NCBI GenBank assembly: GCA_944336815.1
Contig: CALVLG010000014.1
Coordinates: forward strand, 1-15,805
From: an uncultured Bacilli bacterium
Lineage (GTDB): Bacteria; Bacillota_I; Bacilli_A; RF39; UBA660
Direction of reading: 5' to 3'
DNA length: 15,805 nucleotides
In this document: positions 1 to 8,229 of the stretch, piece after piece
How the letters are laid out: each line of letters opens with the position of its first letter
Numbering within the stretch: position 1 is the first letter of the stretch
Made by a program: the position numbers and the translations under genes
The notes under the pieces: generated by a model
Seen by the model: the letters and a program-made list of their open reading frames with translations, nothing else
The model's database searches: none
What the model was told of the DNA's origin: nothing

Positions 1-2598
1 TATATAAAACCCAAAAGTATCATACTCCTCTTTTCGTTTTTCTTTTTTAGCTTCATCTTTTAAAGAGACAAGATTTGGTTTCATAACTAAGTCATCGGCT
101 AAATCACCTTTTAATAAAGCATAGTTAATTGCCACATCTAAGTTATCTTTCATTGTCGGGTGATTTAAGCCAAATAAATCTAAGGCTCCAGAAGAAATTA
201 GTGTTTCGATAGTTTTTTTATTCACTGATTTACCATAAACTCGCGCGACAAAATCTAAGTAATCAGCAAATGGACCTTTAGCTCTTTCTGTTAAGATATT
301 TTTGATTGATTCTACGCCAACGTTTTTAATAACGCCAAAAGGCATTAAAAGAAAGCCGTCTTTTATTTGGTAAACATCTGTACTTTCGTTGATGTTTGGA
401 GGAAGAACCTTTATTTTAGCTTGTTTAGCTAAGGCTATATACTCTTTGGTTTTAGGGGCACTATCGATATTCATATTTAAGAGATTAGCGAGAAAATAAA
501 CGGGATAATATACTCTTAAATAAGCCATTTGGTAACCAATTAAAGCATAAGAAACCGAATGGGATTTATTAAAGCCATAGTTAGCAAATTTTAAAATTAA
601 ATCGTAAATGTTTTTGGCTAATGTTTTCGCATATCCTTTTGTTTCAGCGCCAGTTAAAAACTTTGTTTCGCCAGCTAAAATAACATCTTTTTTCTTTTTA
701 CTCATAGCTCTTCTAATCGTGTCGGCTTCAGCAAAGGAAAAACCGCCAATTTTAACTAATATTTGCATGATTTGTTCTTGATAAACAATAATCCCATAAG
801 TTTCTTTTAAAATAGGCTCTAAATCGTGATGTAAGTAGGTTATTTTTTCTTTGCCTTCTTTTCTTCTAATAAAGGAATCAATGTTTTCCATAGGTCCAGG
901 CCGAAATAAGGCAATGGCACTTACTATATCTAAAAAGTTAGTTGGTTTTAATTTGCGCAAGAAATTTTTCATTCCTTCGCTTTCAAATTGGAAAATGCCT
1001 ACAGTTTTTGCTTCGCTAAAAAGTTTTAACACTTTTGAATCATTTAAGTTTAATTTATTTAAAGAAATAGTTTGGTTAGTGTTTTGATAAATTAAATCTA
1101 AAATGTTTTTGATAATGGTTAAATTACGTAAAGCTAAAAAGTCCATTTTTAAAAGCCCTAATTCTTCTAAATAGTTCATCGTTACCCCGGTTAATAAATC
1201 TTGGTTATTATAATGAATGGGGATAACGTTATCTAACGGGATACTAGAAATCACGACCCCAGCCGCATGCGTAGAAATATGTTTTTTTAAACCTTCTAAT
1301 TTTAAAGATATTTGCATTAGTTCTTTTAATTTGCTTTGCGTTTTAAGCATATAGGCAACATCTTGATTGGCAATGTTATCTTTTAAAGAAAGTTTGGCAT
1401 CAATTTTAGTAAGAAAATTTTCTAAAAGAGAATTATTTATTTCTAGTGATTTTCCAACACTTCGTAAAACGAGTTTACTTTTTAAGGTTCCAAAAGTCAT
1501 AATACCAGCGACATTTTCTTGGCCGTAGCGTTCTTTAACATAGGAAACAACTTCATCGCGTCGCGTTTCTTCAAAATCAATATCAATATCAGGCATAGTA
1601 ACACGTTCAGGGTTTAAAAAGCGTTCAAAAAGTAAATTGTATTCAAGGGGGTCAACATCTGTGATACCCAAAGAATAACTAACTAAGGAGCCAACGGCAC
1701 TACCTCTTCCAGCACCTACTAGGATATGATTTTTTTTAGCATATAAAACATAATCATATACAATTAAGAAGTAATCAGCAAAGCCCATTTTTTCAATTAC
1801 AGCTAATTCATAAGCTAATCTTTTGGCATAGTTTTCTTTATGAATGCCTTCATTTCTTTTTAGTAATCCTTTACTGGCTAGGGCTTTTAAATAAGGAAAA
1901 GAATCAACATCTTTTAAGTACTTAGGAATATAACGATTGTTTTTGGGAATATGTAAAGTAGAAGAAGAAAGAAAATCGGCTAAGTATTCATCGTTTATCA
2001 TTTCTTTTTCATAATAAGAAAAGGCATTTTCATGATAATCTTTTTTATTTATTAAACTATAGGCCGTGTTATCATTAATACTAGTTAGCATATTAATATA
2101 AAAACTATCTTGTTCTTTAAAAAGAAATAGATTGGGGCAAAACAAAACTTTATCTGTTAAAATATAGGCATTGTTTTTTTCATAATCGTTTGTATAGCCA
2201 ATATATAAATAAGGAAACGTTTTGGTTAATTCTTGGTATGTTTCAATATATTTATAAGGTAAGATGATATTAAAAAAAGACGCATTACTAGAAAAGTCGA
2301 TTATATTTAGGGTTTGTTTTTCTTTTAGGGTATGAATCTTTAATAGTTCTAAATAGCCATCATAGCCTCTTGCGTACACATAAAAGTGATATGGTTCTAA
2401 GTCAATTTCTAAACCAATTAAAGGGGTAATTTGATTGGAAATGCATGCATCATAAAATTCCATTACTCCAAATAAATTGTTATCGCAAAGGCCACAAGCT
2501 TTAATATCTTTGGCTTTTAAGTAGGTCATTAGAGTGGGCACGGTTATTAAACTTTGCATTAAGCTATAATCTGTTTTTACTTTTAATGGTATGAACAT
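1..2598 (-). CDS. dnaE: DNA polymerase III alpha subunit, DnaE type (3' part outside window)
   Basis: Catalytic subunit of the replicative polymerase. The frame stays open for 866 codons and runs off the left edge at a TFGFYI motif, which in this family precedes the S-G-H-P motif, so a few hundred C-terminal residues are missing. Visible parts: N-terminal PHP domain (about 1-200, with KTDYS at its start); palm catalytic motif PDIDIDF at 336-342 (Asp337, Asp339) and third catalytic Asp486 in KMDFLALRNL; thumb and fingers with RPGPMENIDSFIRRK, IVYQEQIMQI and NKSHSVSYALI; then a helix-hairpin-helix-like region. The PHP motif has Lys where active PHP domains have the metal-binding His, so nuclease activity is doubtful. 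ATG 2598 is chosen because AAGGAGG (2614-2608) lies 9 nt upstream; an in-frame GTG three codons earlier touches that site. Length and motifs fit DnaE rather than PolC. Confidence 0.96.
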   Translation of the reverse strand, partial: MFIPLKVKTDYSLMQSLITVPTLMTYLKAKDIKACGLCDNNLFGVMEFYDACISNQITPLIGLEIDLEPYHFYVYARGYDGYLELLKIHTLKEKQTLNIIDFSSNASFFNIILPYKYIETYQELTKTFPYLYIGYTNDYEKNNAYILTDKVLFCPNLFLFKEQDSFYINMLTSINDNTAYSLINKKDYHENAFSYYEKEMINDEYLADFLSSSTLHIPKNNRYIPKYLKDVDSFPYLKALASKGLLKRNEGIHKENYAKRLAYELAVIEKMGFADYFLIVYDYVLYAKKNHILVGAGRGSAVGSLVSYSLGITDVDPLEYNLLFERFLNPERVTMPDIDIDFEETRRDEVVSYVKERYGQENVAGIMTFGTLKSKLVLRSVGKSLEINNSLLENFLTKIDAKLSLKDNIANQDVAYMLKTQSKLKELMQISLKLEGLKKHISTHAAGVVISSIPLDNVIPIHYNNQDLLTGVTMNYLEELGLLKMDFLALRNLTIIKNILDLIYQNTNQTISLNKLNLNDSKVLKLFSEAKTVGIFQFESEGMKNFLRKLKPTNFLDIVSAIALFRPGPMENIDSFIRRKEGKEKITYLHHDLEPILKETYGIIVYQEQIMQILVKIGGFSFAEADTIRRAMSKKKKDVILAGETKFLTGAETKGYAKTLAKNIYDLILKFANYGFNKSHSVSYALIGYQMAYLRVYYPVYFLANLLNMNIDSAPKTKEYIALAKQAKIKVLPPNINESTDVYQIKDGFLLMPFGVIKNVGVESIKNILTERAKGPFADYLDFVARVYGKSVNKKTIETLISSGALDLFGLNHPTMKDNLDVAINYALLKGDLADDLVMKPNLVSLKDEAKKEKRKEEYDTFGFYI

Positions 2599-2623
2599 GT
2601 GCCTCACCCTCCTTACATATTTT

Positions 2624-2632
2624 AGTATATCA
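2624..2632 (-). promoter_or_regulatory. dnaE promoter, extended -10
   Basis: On the minus strand TGA-TATACT forms an extended -10 about 26 nt before the dnaE ATG, giving a leader of roughly 19 nt that begins just before AAGGAGG. No good -35 is visible: the upstream stretch is the T-run of the preceding terminator. The same TTGATATACT block recurs before tRNA-Leu. Confidence 0.5.
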
Positions 2633-2642
2633 ATTTTTTAAT

Positions 2643-2687
2643 AAAAAAACTAGCAACTGTTTTATGGTAACATAACCAGACTAGTTT
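2643..2687 (-). terminator. Intrinsic terminator after the 2708-3652 gene
   Basis: On the minus strand AAACTAG (2687-2681) pairs with CTAGTTT (2653-2647), with inner TTATG/CATAA pairing and a run of seven T after the stem. It separates the unknown gene from dnaE. A weaker T-rich stretch on the other side could allow some plus-strand use. Confidence 0.7.
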
Positions 2688-2707
2688 ATTTTATTTTTTA
2701 ACAACAT

Positions 2708-3652
2708 TTAAGCAATTTGTTGGTTAATTTTTTTGGCTAATTTTAGACTTGCATCAACATTTTCTTTAGAGCATTTTATTTCCTTTGATAACCAATCTGT
2801 TTTTTCATTATAAGGAAGACAATGGTTTAAACCATAGATTGTTTTACTAAAAATAATTAAATAATCAAGCCCATTTTGTTTATACTCTTCCGCATTTAAT
2901 ATTGAAGCACCAATTAGGCTAATTTTTCGGCTTGCTAATGGCTCTAATGGGACTTCGATATTAGCAAGGTTAGTAAAAGGATATAGCTTTGTCACTATTT
3001 GATCAGCCTGCAATGAAAAAGGCATTTTTGATTGACTCAATGACATAAAATCATTATCTGGTAATAAGCATTCATTAAACTCGTTTAAAATGGCAAGCAT
3101 ACACTGCACTTTAATTCTGGTTTCTTGAAGATGGAAATCAGGATTTTCACGGTAAAATAAACGATATGCAGTAATTAATACTTTATCCGTTTCATTTAAT
3201 AAAACCGCGGTTATATTTTGTAAAGCATCTATTTGTTTTAATGTTTGATGATAATTTTTTGTCATCTGTTCAATTAATGAATAGGCCATTGGAAAAGAAG
3301 CAATTTGATAATAAGCAACATCAATTCCCGTCTTTATATCAAAATGAATTTTATATTTATCTTTTTCTTCTTTAACAAAAGATGTTAAACGGCCGTTTTC
3401 ATATTGAACTTGGACAATTTCTTTGTCATTTTGGCTTTGTAATAGCAGATGTTTCTCGGTACAGCCGGCAAAAATGGTCCGCATAATTTTAATTATCTCT
3501 AGTATGTCATGACGATGGCTGCGTTTCAAAAAGTCTTTGGCTAACATTTGCTGTTTATCAGCATCAATATTTTCGGTATAAGTACCGAAGTATTCAAATA
3601 ATAAATAATCATTTTTAGAGACCAACGTCTCTTGAACCCTAATATTTTTCAA
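2708..3652 (-). CDS. Unrecognised protein, about 314 aa
   Basis: I do not recognise this protein. It is soluble-looking, with no signal peptide or membrane segment, mixed alpha/beta composition and a Lys-rich C-terminal helix ending KLAKKINQQIA. No catalytic motif stands out. The open frame extends to an ATG at 3712, but a promoter -10 (TATAAT, 3674-3679) lies inside that extension. Ribosome site AAGGAG (3665-3660) sits 7 nt before the TTG at 3652 and only 1 nt before the ATG at 3658, so TTG is the best start. The gene has its own promoter and terminator, so it is monocistronic. It sits between dnaE and rpmB, where Bacillus-type genomes carry other genes. Codon use resembles its neighbours. 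The gene is probably real; its function is unknown. Confidence 0.75.
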   Translation of the reverse strand: MKNIRVQETLVSKNDYLLFEYFGTYTENIDADKQQMLAKDFLKRSHRHDILEIIKIMRTIFAGCTEKHLLLQSQNDKEIVQVQYENGRLTSFVKEEKDKYKIHFDIKTGIDVAYYQIASFPMAYSLIEQMTKNYHQTLKQIDALQNITAVLLNETDKVLITAYRLFYRENPDFHLQETRIKVQCMLAILNEFNECLLPDNDFMSLSQSKMPFSLQADQIVTKLYPFTNLANIEVPLEPLASRKISLIGASILNAEEYKQNGLDYLIIFSKTIYGLNHCLPYNEKTDWLSKEIKCSKENVDASLKLAKKINQQIA

Positions 3653-3673
3653 ATTCATTCTCCTTATAGCCTT

Positions 3674-3702
3674 ATTATACATTATTTTTTTAAACATGAA
3701 AA
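3674..3702 (-). promoter_or_regulatory. Promoter of the 2708-3652 gene
   Basis: Minus strand TTTTCA (3702-3697), 17-nt spacer, TATAAT (3679-3674). Expected start is near 3667, leaving a leader of about 14 nt. It lies inside the longest possible reading frame, which argues for the internal TTG start. Confidence 0.65.
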
Positions 3703-3735
3703 TAACAACCACATAAGCTTTTCAATGATTTAACG

Positions 3736-3764
3736 TTGACTTCTTTAGTATATTTTGCTAAAAT
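3736..3764 (+). promoter_or_regulatory. rpmB promoter
   Basis: TTGACT (3736-3741), 17-nt spacer, TAAAAT (3759-3764) with TGC directly before it, making an extended -10. This near-consensus sigma-A promoter suits a highly expressed ribosomal protein gene. Expected start is near 3771, with a 27-nt leader. Confidence 0.85.
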
Positions 3765-3797
3765 CTTTAAAGAAAAGAAACACGGAGGTGAAAAGTC

Positions 3798-3956
3798 ATG
3801 GCTAAAAAAGTTACAACTAAAAAACCATTAACAGTGAATTCAAGAAGTAAAGCATTAAACGCTACTAAAAGAAGACAAAAATTAAATTTACAAAAGAAAA
3901 CCATTAACGGAGAAAAAGTGATTATCAGTGCTCGTGAAGCAAAAAAAATAGCATAA
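3798..3956 (+). CDS. rpmB: 50S ribosomal protein bL28, short form
   Basis: Structural protein of the large ribosomal subunit near the E site. It encodes 52 residues, shorter than the ~62 of Bacillus bL28. The family pattern is clear: SRSKALNATKRRQKLNLQK (15-33) corresponds to the N-R-S-H-A-x-N-A-S/T-K-R ... N-L-Q-K core, and VIISAREAKK (41-50) to V-Y-V-S-A-R-A-L-K. The N-terminal stretch with the Cys-x-x-T-G motif of many bL28 proteins is replaced by a Lys/Thr-rich start without cysteine, and the C-terminal tail is also shortened. Ribosome site GGAGGTG lies 7 nt before the ATG. It faces the prpC-prkC-rsgA-rpe operon tail to tail, the same arrangement as in Bacillus subtilis. Confidence 0.9.
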   Translation: MAKKVTTKKPLTVNSRSKALNATKRRQKLNLQKKTINGEKVIISAREAKKIA

Positions 3957-3957
3957 G

Positions 3958-3988
3958 AAAACAGTTAGAAAAAATCTAGCTGTTTTTT
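3958..3988. terminator. Bidirectional terminator between rpmB and rpe
   Basis: AAAACAGTTAG (3958-3968) pairs with CTAGCTGTTTT (3976-3986). On the plus strand TTTTTT follows; on the minus strand TTTTCTT. The rpe stop codon (3978-3976) is inside the stem, so one hairpin serves both convergent transcripts. Confidence 0.85.
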
Positions 3989-4611
3989 AATTTGGCAATT
4001 TGTTTATTATAATCATCACTCATACAAACGTAAGAACCGCTGATCAAGATATTGACATAAGGTTTTACTAATGAGGCCGTTTCATTATTAATTCCCCCAT
4101 CAATTGATATTTTAAAAGCTAAGTTTTGGGCTTTTTTTTGCTTGTTTAAAGTTTTTAATTTGGCAATTGTTTCAGGTAGAAAGCTTTGGCCACCACGGCC
4201 AGGATGGACACTCATCACAAGTACTTCATCAAGTTTAGGTAAATAAGGAAAAATCGTTTCAATGTTTGTTTCAGGATTAATGGCTAAACCCGCTTTGATA
4301 TTTAGTGTCTTGATATAAGATATTTCTTCTAAAAAGTTAGGAATTTCTTTATGAATGATGATTGTTGTCGGTTTTAAAGAAGCTATTTTCGTAATTATGT
4401 CATGCGGATTTTCAACCATTAAATGAACATGAAGAGGTTTGGTAGCGTTTTTTAAAATAGAAAGATGGTCTTCAATACTACCAGTGTTTTCTAAAACAAA
4501 AAGGCCATCCATTAAATCAACATGGATATAATCAGCGATTGATGCAGCAATTTTTTTAATTGTTGTTTCTTTATTTACTTGACTTTTTAAGTATGATACG
4601 GCTATTTCCAT
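3976..4611 (-). CDS. rpe: Ribulose-phosphate 3-epimerase
   Basis: Interconverts ribulose 5-phosphate and xylulose 5-phosphate in the pentose phosphate pathway; cytosolic TIM barrel. It has 211 aa, close to the usual ~215-220. Motifs: HVDLMDG (30-36, metal-binding His30 and catalytic Asp32), VHLMVENP (62-69, metal-binding His63), MSVHPGRGGQSF (133-144) and ISIDGGIN (168-175, catalytic Asp171), with phosphate-site SG near the end. The 133-144 motif usually reads V-N/E-P-G-F-G-G; here His136 and Arg139 are unusual. The N-terminal S-x-L-S-A motif is also weak. ATG 4611 follows GGAGG by 9 nt and overlaps the rsgA end by 41 nt, so translation is probably coupled. The Bacillus-type next gene thiN is absent. 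Confidence 0.92.
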   Translation of the reverse strand: MEIAVSYLKSQVNKETTIKKIAASIADYIHVDLMDGLFVLENTGSIEDHLSILKNATKPLHVHLMVENPHDIITKIASLKPTTIIIHKEIPNFLEEISYIKTLNIKAGLAINPETNIETIFPYLPKLDEVLVMSVHPGRGGQSFLPETIAKLKTLNKQKKAQNLAFKISIDGGINNETASLVKPYVNILISGSYVCMSDDYNKQIAKLKNS

Positions 4612-5443
4612 TGTTACTTTCCTCCAACATTTTTTGATAACTTTGATAACGGCTTTTAGCTATTTGGCCAGCTTCTAACGCTTCTTTTATGGCACAGCCA
4701 AATTCTTTTAAATGTAAGCAATCTTGAAATTTACAAGAATATTTTTTGAATTCCATAAATGAAGAACGAATTTCTTCTTTAGTGTATTCTTTTAAATCTA
4801 AACTAGAAAAACCGGGAGTATCACAAAAAGCGATGTTTTTGGCAAAATAGATTTCTGTATGTCTAGTAGTATGCTTTCCACGATTTAACGCTTTAGAAAT
4901 TTCCCCCGTTAAAATATTTAGGTTGGCATCTATTTTATTTAGTAAAGTGCTTTTACCAGCCCCGGTTTGACCTGTTAATACAACTAAGCTGCCTTTTAAA
5001 AAAGAAATTAGATTTTTAATATGCTCATTATCATATACTGGTAAATGCAAATTGCGATAAAGTTTTTTGATGCTTTGATATTCTTGCTTTTCTTCTTCGT
5101 TTAATAAATCGATTTTACTAAAATATAAGACTGGTTTCATTTTTGAAAGAAGAGCAAGAGAAATTTCTTTATCTAATAATAAACTACTATAGGCTGGTTT
5201 TTTCATGGAAGTTACAATTAAAACATAATCAATGTTGCAAACGCTAGGCCTTTTTAGTTCGTTTTTGCGGGGAAGAAGTTCCATAATATAGTTGTTTTGT
5301 TCATCAATCTGGCAATAATCACCAACGATGGGTGTTTTATTTTCTTTGCGAAACTTCCCTCTTGGGATGCAATCATAAGTTTTATCAGCAACTAAGACAG
5401 TATATAGATTGCTTATGTTTTTAATAATTTGTCCTTTTAACAT
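4571..5443 (-). CDS. rsgA: Ribosome small-subunit assembly GTPase RsgA (YloQ/CpgA)
   Basis: Circularly permuted GTPase that checks late 30S maturation. 290 aa, normal length. Order of parts: OB-fold (about 1-65); G4 motif SKID (109-112, Ser in place of the usual Asn); G1 P-loop GQTGAGKST (158-166); switch I RGKHTTRH (188-195); G3 DTPG (208-211); C-terminal zinc finger C237-x4-C242-x-H244-x5-C250. The motif order G4-G1-G3 is the permutation diagnostic of the family. The ATG overlaps the end of prkC by 7 nt and the 3' end overlaps rpe. In Bacillus the orthologue is encoded next to prkC and is one of its phosphorylation targets, so co-expression here is meaningful. Confidence 0.95.
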   Translation of the reverse strand: MLKGQIIKNISNLYTVLVADKTYDCIPRGKFRKENKTPIVGDYCQIDEQNNYIMELLPRKNELKRPSVCNIDYVLIVTSMKKPAYSSLLLDKEISLALLSKMKPVLYFSKIDLLNEEEKQEYQSIKKLYRNLHLPVYDNEHIKNLISFLKGSLVVLTGQTGAGKSTLLNKIDANLNILTGEISKALNRGKHTTRHTEIYFAKNIAFCDTPGFSSLDLKEYTKEEIRSSFMEFKKYSCKFQDCLHLKEFGCAIKEALEAGQIAKSRYQSYQKMLEESNNGNSRIILKKSSK

Positions 5444-7224
5444 AAGCCACTTTCTTCACATGTATCATCTGGTTCTTCTGAAGTTGCACTTTTTACAGCA
5501 ACCGTGATAGTTATTGAAGTGTTACCTTGAATAGAACTTCCGGCTATTCTACTCTGTTCAATAACTGTTCCGGCAGGATGAGAATTATCTTCTTTTTCTC
5601 TTTTATTAACCGTGACATTATATTTTTTTAAGTAGGCAACAACATCTTCATAAGTATAATCACCGTTGGTAAAATCTGGATAAACATTAATATTTGGAAT
5701 ATATAAGGTAACATAATCGCCTTCAGCTACTTTTTCACCAGCAACTGGCGATTGTTCAATAATCGCATTTTCTTCGTATTTTTCCATATCCACATTCCGA
5801 GTTTCAACGCGTACTTGTAATCCCATAGCTTTTAAAGCGCCTTGGACTTCTAAATAGTTTTTACCGGTATAATCTTCTAAAGTGATAGATGGATCACCAG
5901 AACTTACCCATAAAATGACTTCTGTTCCGGATGTTCTTTTAGTGCCAGCAAGAGGCGAAGTTTTTACTATTTTACCAAGTTCTATTTCTGCAGAAGCGGT
6001 TTGTTGTTGTTCGGTCGCAACATTAAAGCCAGCATTTTGTAAAGCGTTTATGGCATCATTAACGGAGTATCCGGTTACGTCTGGAACTAATATTTCTTTG
6101 TTAGTAGTTAGAGCTGGTATTAGGACAACAATCGTCGTAATGGCCACGATTAAAAAGGTAAAAATAGCTACAAGAACTATTAAAAGTTTGTTTTGTTTTT
6201 TTAAATCATTTTTCGTAATTTGTCGAGCCAATATTTCCTCACTACTTTCTTTTTTAGGTTCTTCTTCTTTTTTTATTTCTTTACTTTTTTTCTCATTCTT
6301 TTCTGGTTCTTTAACGACAGCTTCTTTTTTAGGCTGCTTAGTTTTGGCTTCTTCAGTTATTTCTTTATATGGCAATTTTATTTTTTCTTCATTTTCTCTA
6401 CTTTCATCTAAACATGTAAGTAAGTCGTTGTGCATCTCTCTAGCATCAGCATAACGGTTTTTAGGATTTTTAGCCGCGGCTTTAATCACTATATTTTCAA
6501 CACTTTGGGGAATGTTTGGTAACTCTTCTTTAATAGATGGTAAAGGTTCTTTTAAATGTTTTAAGGCAATTTCAACGGCATTATCACCTTTATAAGGAAG
6601 TTTGCCCGTTAAAAGTTCATACATTAATATGCCCATAGAATATATATCGCTTTGTAAGGTACTACCTTTACCGTTTGCTTGTTCTGGTGGCAAGTAATGA
6701 ACACTACCCATTATCGAATTTGTTTGGGTTAATTGGGTTGAATTCATTGCCATAGCGATACCAAAGTCCATTATTTTTACTAAACCATTTTCTAATATCA
6801 TGATATTTTGCGGTTTAATGTCACGATGAATAATGTATGAATCATGGGCTACACTCATACCATCAGTAATTTGTAACATAATATCAATAACTTCGCTTAA
6901 AGTAAGTTTGCCCCGCTTTTTTATTAAGTCTTTTAAGTTTTTTCCTTCTACATATTCCATCACAATATAGTATTGACCATGATCTTCACCGACATCATAT
7001 ACTTCAACGATGTTTGGGTGGGTTAAGCTACTAGCTGATAAGGCTTCTCTTTGAAAACGGCGAACGAATTTTTCGTCGTTAGCTAAATCACCACGTAAAA
7101 CTTTAACGGCAACATCACGATCTAAAATGGTATCATAGGCAAGGTAAACATTAGCCATGCCACCTTCTCCTATCGCTTTAATTATTTGATACCGATCACT
7201 AATCTTTTGACCCCTCATGATCAT
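5437..7224 (-). CDS. prkC: PASTA-domain serine/threonine kinase PrkC
   Basis: Membrane Ser/Thr kinase that senses peptidoglycan fragments or lipid II and phosphorylates cell-wall, division and translation proteins; in spore formers it also takes part in germination. 595 aa. Kinase domain 11-270: glycine loop GEGGMANVY (19-27), VAVK Lys41, HRDIKPQN (133-140, catalytic Asp135), DFG (153-155), GSVHYLPPEQ (173-182). A Lys/Glu-rich juxtamembrane linker (280-345) is followed by one membrane helix (about 347-370) and three extracellular PASTA repeats (about 377-442, 446-510, 512-577). The tail is acidic and ends with two cysteines (589, 595). The start ATG overlaps the prpC TGA stop (ATGA), so translation is coupled; a second ATG two codons later is possible. 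Confidence 0.96.
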   Translation of the reverse strand: MIMRGQKISDRYQIIKAIGEGGMANVYLAYDTILDRDVAVKVLRGDLANDEKFVRRFQREALSASSLTHPNIVEVYDVGEDHGQYYIVMEYVEGKNLKDLIKKRGKLTLSEVIDIMLQITDGMSVAHDSYIIHRDIKPQNIMILENGLVKIMDFGIAMAMNSTQLTQTNSIMGSVHYLPPEQANGKGSTLQSDIYSMGILMYELLTGKLPYKGDNAVEIALKHLKEPLPSIKEELPNIPQSVENIVIKAAAKNPKNRYADAREMHNDLLTCLDESRENEEKIKLPYKEITEEAKTKQPKKEAVVKEPEKNEKKSKEIKKEEEPKKESSEEILARQITKNDLKKQNKLLIVLVAIFTFLIVAITTIVVLIPALTTNKEILVPDVTGYSVNDAINALQNAGFNVATEQQQTASAEIELGKIVKTSPLAGTKRTSGTEVILWVSSGDPSITLEDYTGKNYLEVQGALKAMGLQVRVETRNVDMEKYEENAIIEQSPVAGEKVAEGDYVTLYIPNINVYPDFTNGDYTYEDVVAYLKKYNVTVNKREKEDNSHPAGTVIEQSRIAGSSIQGNTSITITVAVKSATSEEPDDTCEESGLC

Positions 7225-7967
7225 TGTTCTTCACCTTCACTTTTCAAAGCTAAATAAGCTACCGAAATATTGTCTTGGCCCCCACGAGCATTACATTTGC
7301 GAACAATTTTTTTTACTTTTGCTTCAACGCTCATTTCTTCATCTAAAACTTTTTCGATTTGTTCATTAGTAAGCATATTAGTTACACCATCACTGCAAAG
7401 CAAGATTGCATCAATGGTTTTTTCAACTTCAAAAATATCAATTTCAACTTTTGGCGCTGCCCCTAAGGCTTTCATTAAGACATTTTTCTTAGGGTGATTT
7501 CTGGCTTCTTCAAGCGTTAAATCCCCCGCTTCAACAAGTAAGTTTACTAAGGTATGGTCCTTTGTCACTTTATGTAAACGGCCATTTTTTAAGACAAAGC
7601 CAGACGAGTCACCAATATTACCAAAAATTAAAAATTCTTTCGTTAAAAGAGCTAAAACAAGGGTTGTTCCTAGGCCAATTGAATCATGATGACTATTAGC
7701 ATAAGCAAGAATTTCTTCATTAATTTCGCTTACATTATCATTAATCCAGCTAACAGCGTCTTTTAAATTACCGATACTACTTAAAGCTGAAAAGCGTTTG
7801 CCAAAATGGGTTACAGCAAGGCTAGATGCAACTTCACCTGCTCGATGTCCTCCCATGCCGTCAGCGACAAGTAATAAGTACTCATCATTACTATTTTTAA
7901 CAATTGTTACTGAGTCTTCATTATGACTTCGTACTTTTCCGGCATCAGTTAAATAATATGATTTCAT
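7221..7967 (-). CDS. prpC: PP2C-family protein phosphatase PrpC/Stp
   Basis: Metal-dependent phosphatase that reverses PrkC phosphorylation; cytosolic. 248 aa, full length. Motifs: TDAGKVRSHNED (7-18), VADGMGGHRAGE (34-45, metal Asp36), GDS (119-121), CSDGVTNML (191-199, metal Asp193) and GGQDNISV (229-236, metal Asp232). It is the first gene of the prpC-prkC-rsgA-rpe operon. GAGG lies 7 nt before the ATG. The gene ends in TGA within the prkC start, which shows that UGA is a stop codon in this organism. Confidence 0.96.
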   Translation of the reverse strand: MKSYYLTDAGKVRSHNEDSVTIVKNSNDEYLLLVADGMGGHRAGEVASSLAVTHFGKRFSALSSIGNLKDAVSWINDNVSEINEEILAYANSHHDSIGLGTTLVLALLTKEFLIFGNIGDSSGFVLKNGRLHKVTKDHTLVNLLVEAGDLTLEEARNHPKKNVLMKALGAAPKVEIDIFEVEKTIDAILLCSDGVTNMLTNEQIEKVLDEEMSVEAKVKKIVRKCNARGGQDNISVAYLALKSEGEEQ

Positions 7968-8001
7968 AAAGCCACCTCTTCATATAGTTTACCATATATA
8001 C

Positions 8002-8030
8002 AGCATATCAAAAAAAAGCTTTTTCGTCTA
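8002..8030 (-). promoter_or_regulatory. Candidate promoter of the prpC operon
   Basis: Minus strand TAGACG (8030-8025, 4 of 6 to consensus), 17-nt spacer ending TGA, then TATGCT (8007-8002), an extended -10. Predicted leader is about 28 nt. A second isolated TATAAT (8081-8076) upstream lacks a convincing -35. Confidence 0.45.
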
Positions 8031-8128
8031 TTCTTTCAAAATCAAGAGTTTATTTTTTTTGATATTTCTTTTTCTATTATACGTTTTATTGACAAAAAAA
8101 GAAGAACTTTCTTTAATATAGTGGCATG

Positions 8129-8153
8129 AAAAAAGAAAGCTGTTTTTGCTTTC
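8129..8153 (-). terminator. Intrinsic terminator after the 8230-8475 gene
   Basis: Minus strand GAAAGC (8153-8148), 7-nt loop, GCTTTC (8140-8135), then six T (8134-8129). It closes transcription of the accessory genes before the prpC promoter. The rest of 7968-8229 holds only the prpC promoter and AT-rich DNA. Confidence 0.75.
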
Positions 8154-8229
8154 CTCCCTTTAGTTTGTTAAGGTGTTTTTTTCTTAGCTAGCGAAAACTA
8201 TATTTTGGCAAACTCGCCACATTTAGGTT

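Noticed and set aside
851..1087. 78-aa plus-strand open frame inside dnaE
   Set aside because: Antisense shadow of a conserved polymerase region, with no translation signal.
5882..6454. 190-aa plus-strand open frame inside prkC (and a 63-aa frame at 6220-6411)
   Set aside because: It is antisense to a complete, motif-rich kinase gene; it arises from the Lys/Glu-rich linker read backwards as Phe/Ser-rich sequence and lacks a ribosome site.
5437..7967. Possible alternative code (UGA as Trp), considered because of the Mollicutes-like composition
   Set aside because: prpC ends at TGA in an ATGA overlap with prkC, and tryptophans in conserved genes use TGG.
8089..8122. Plus-strand TTGACA followed by TAATAT or TATAGT
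   Set aside because: The spacers are 19 and 22 nt, and no plus-strand gene follows; the region downstream is a minus-strand terminator and gene.
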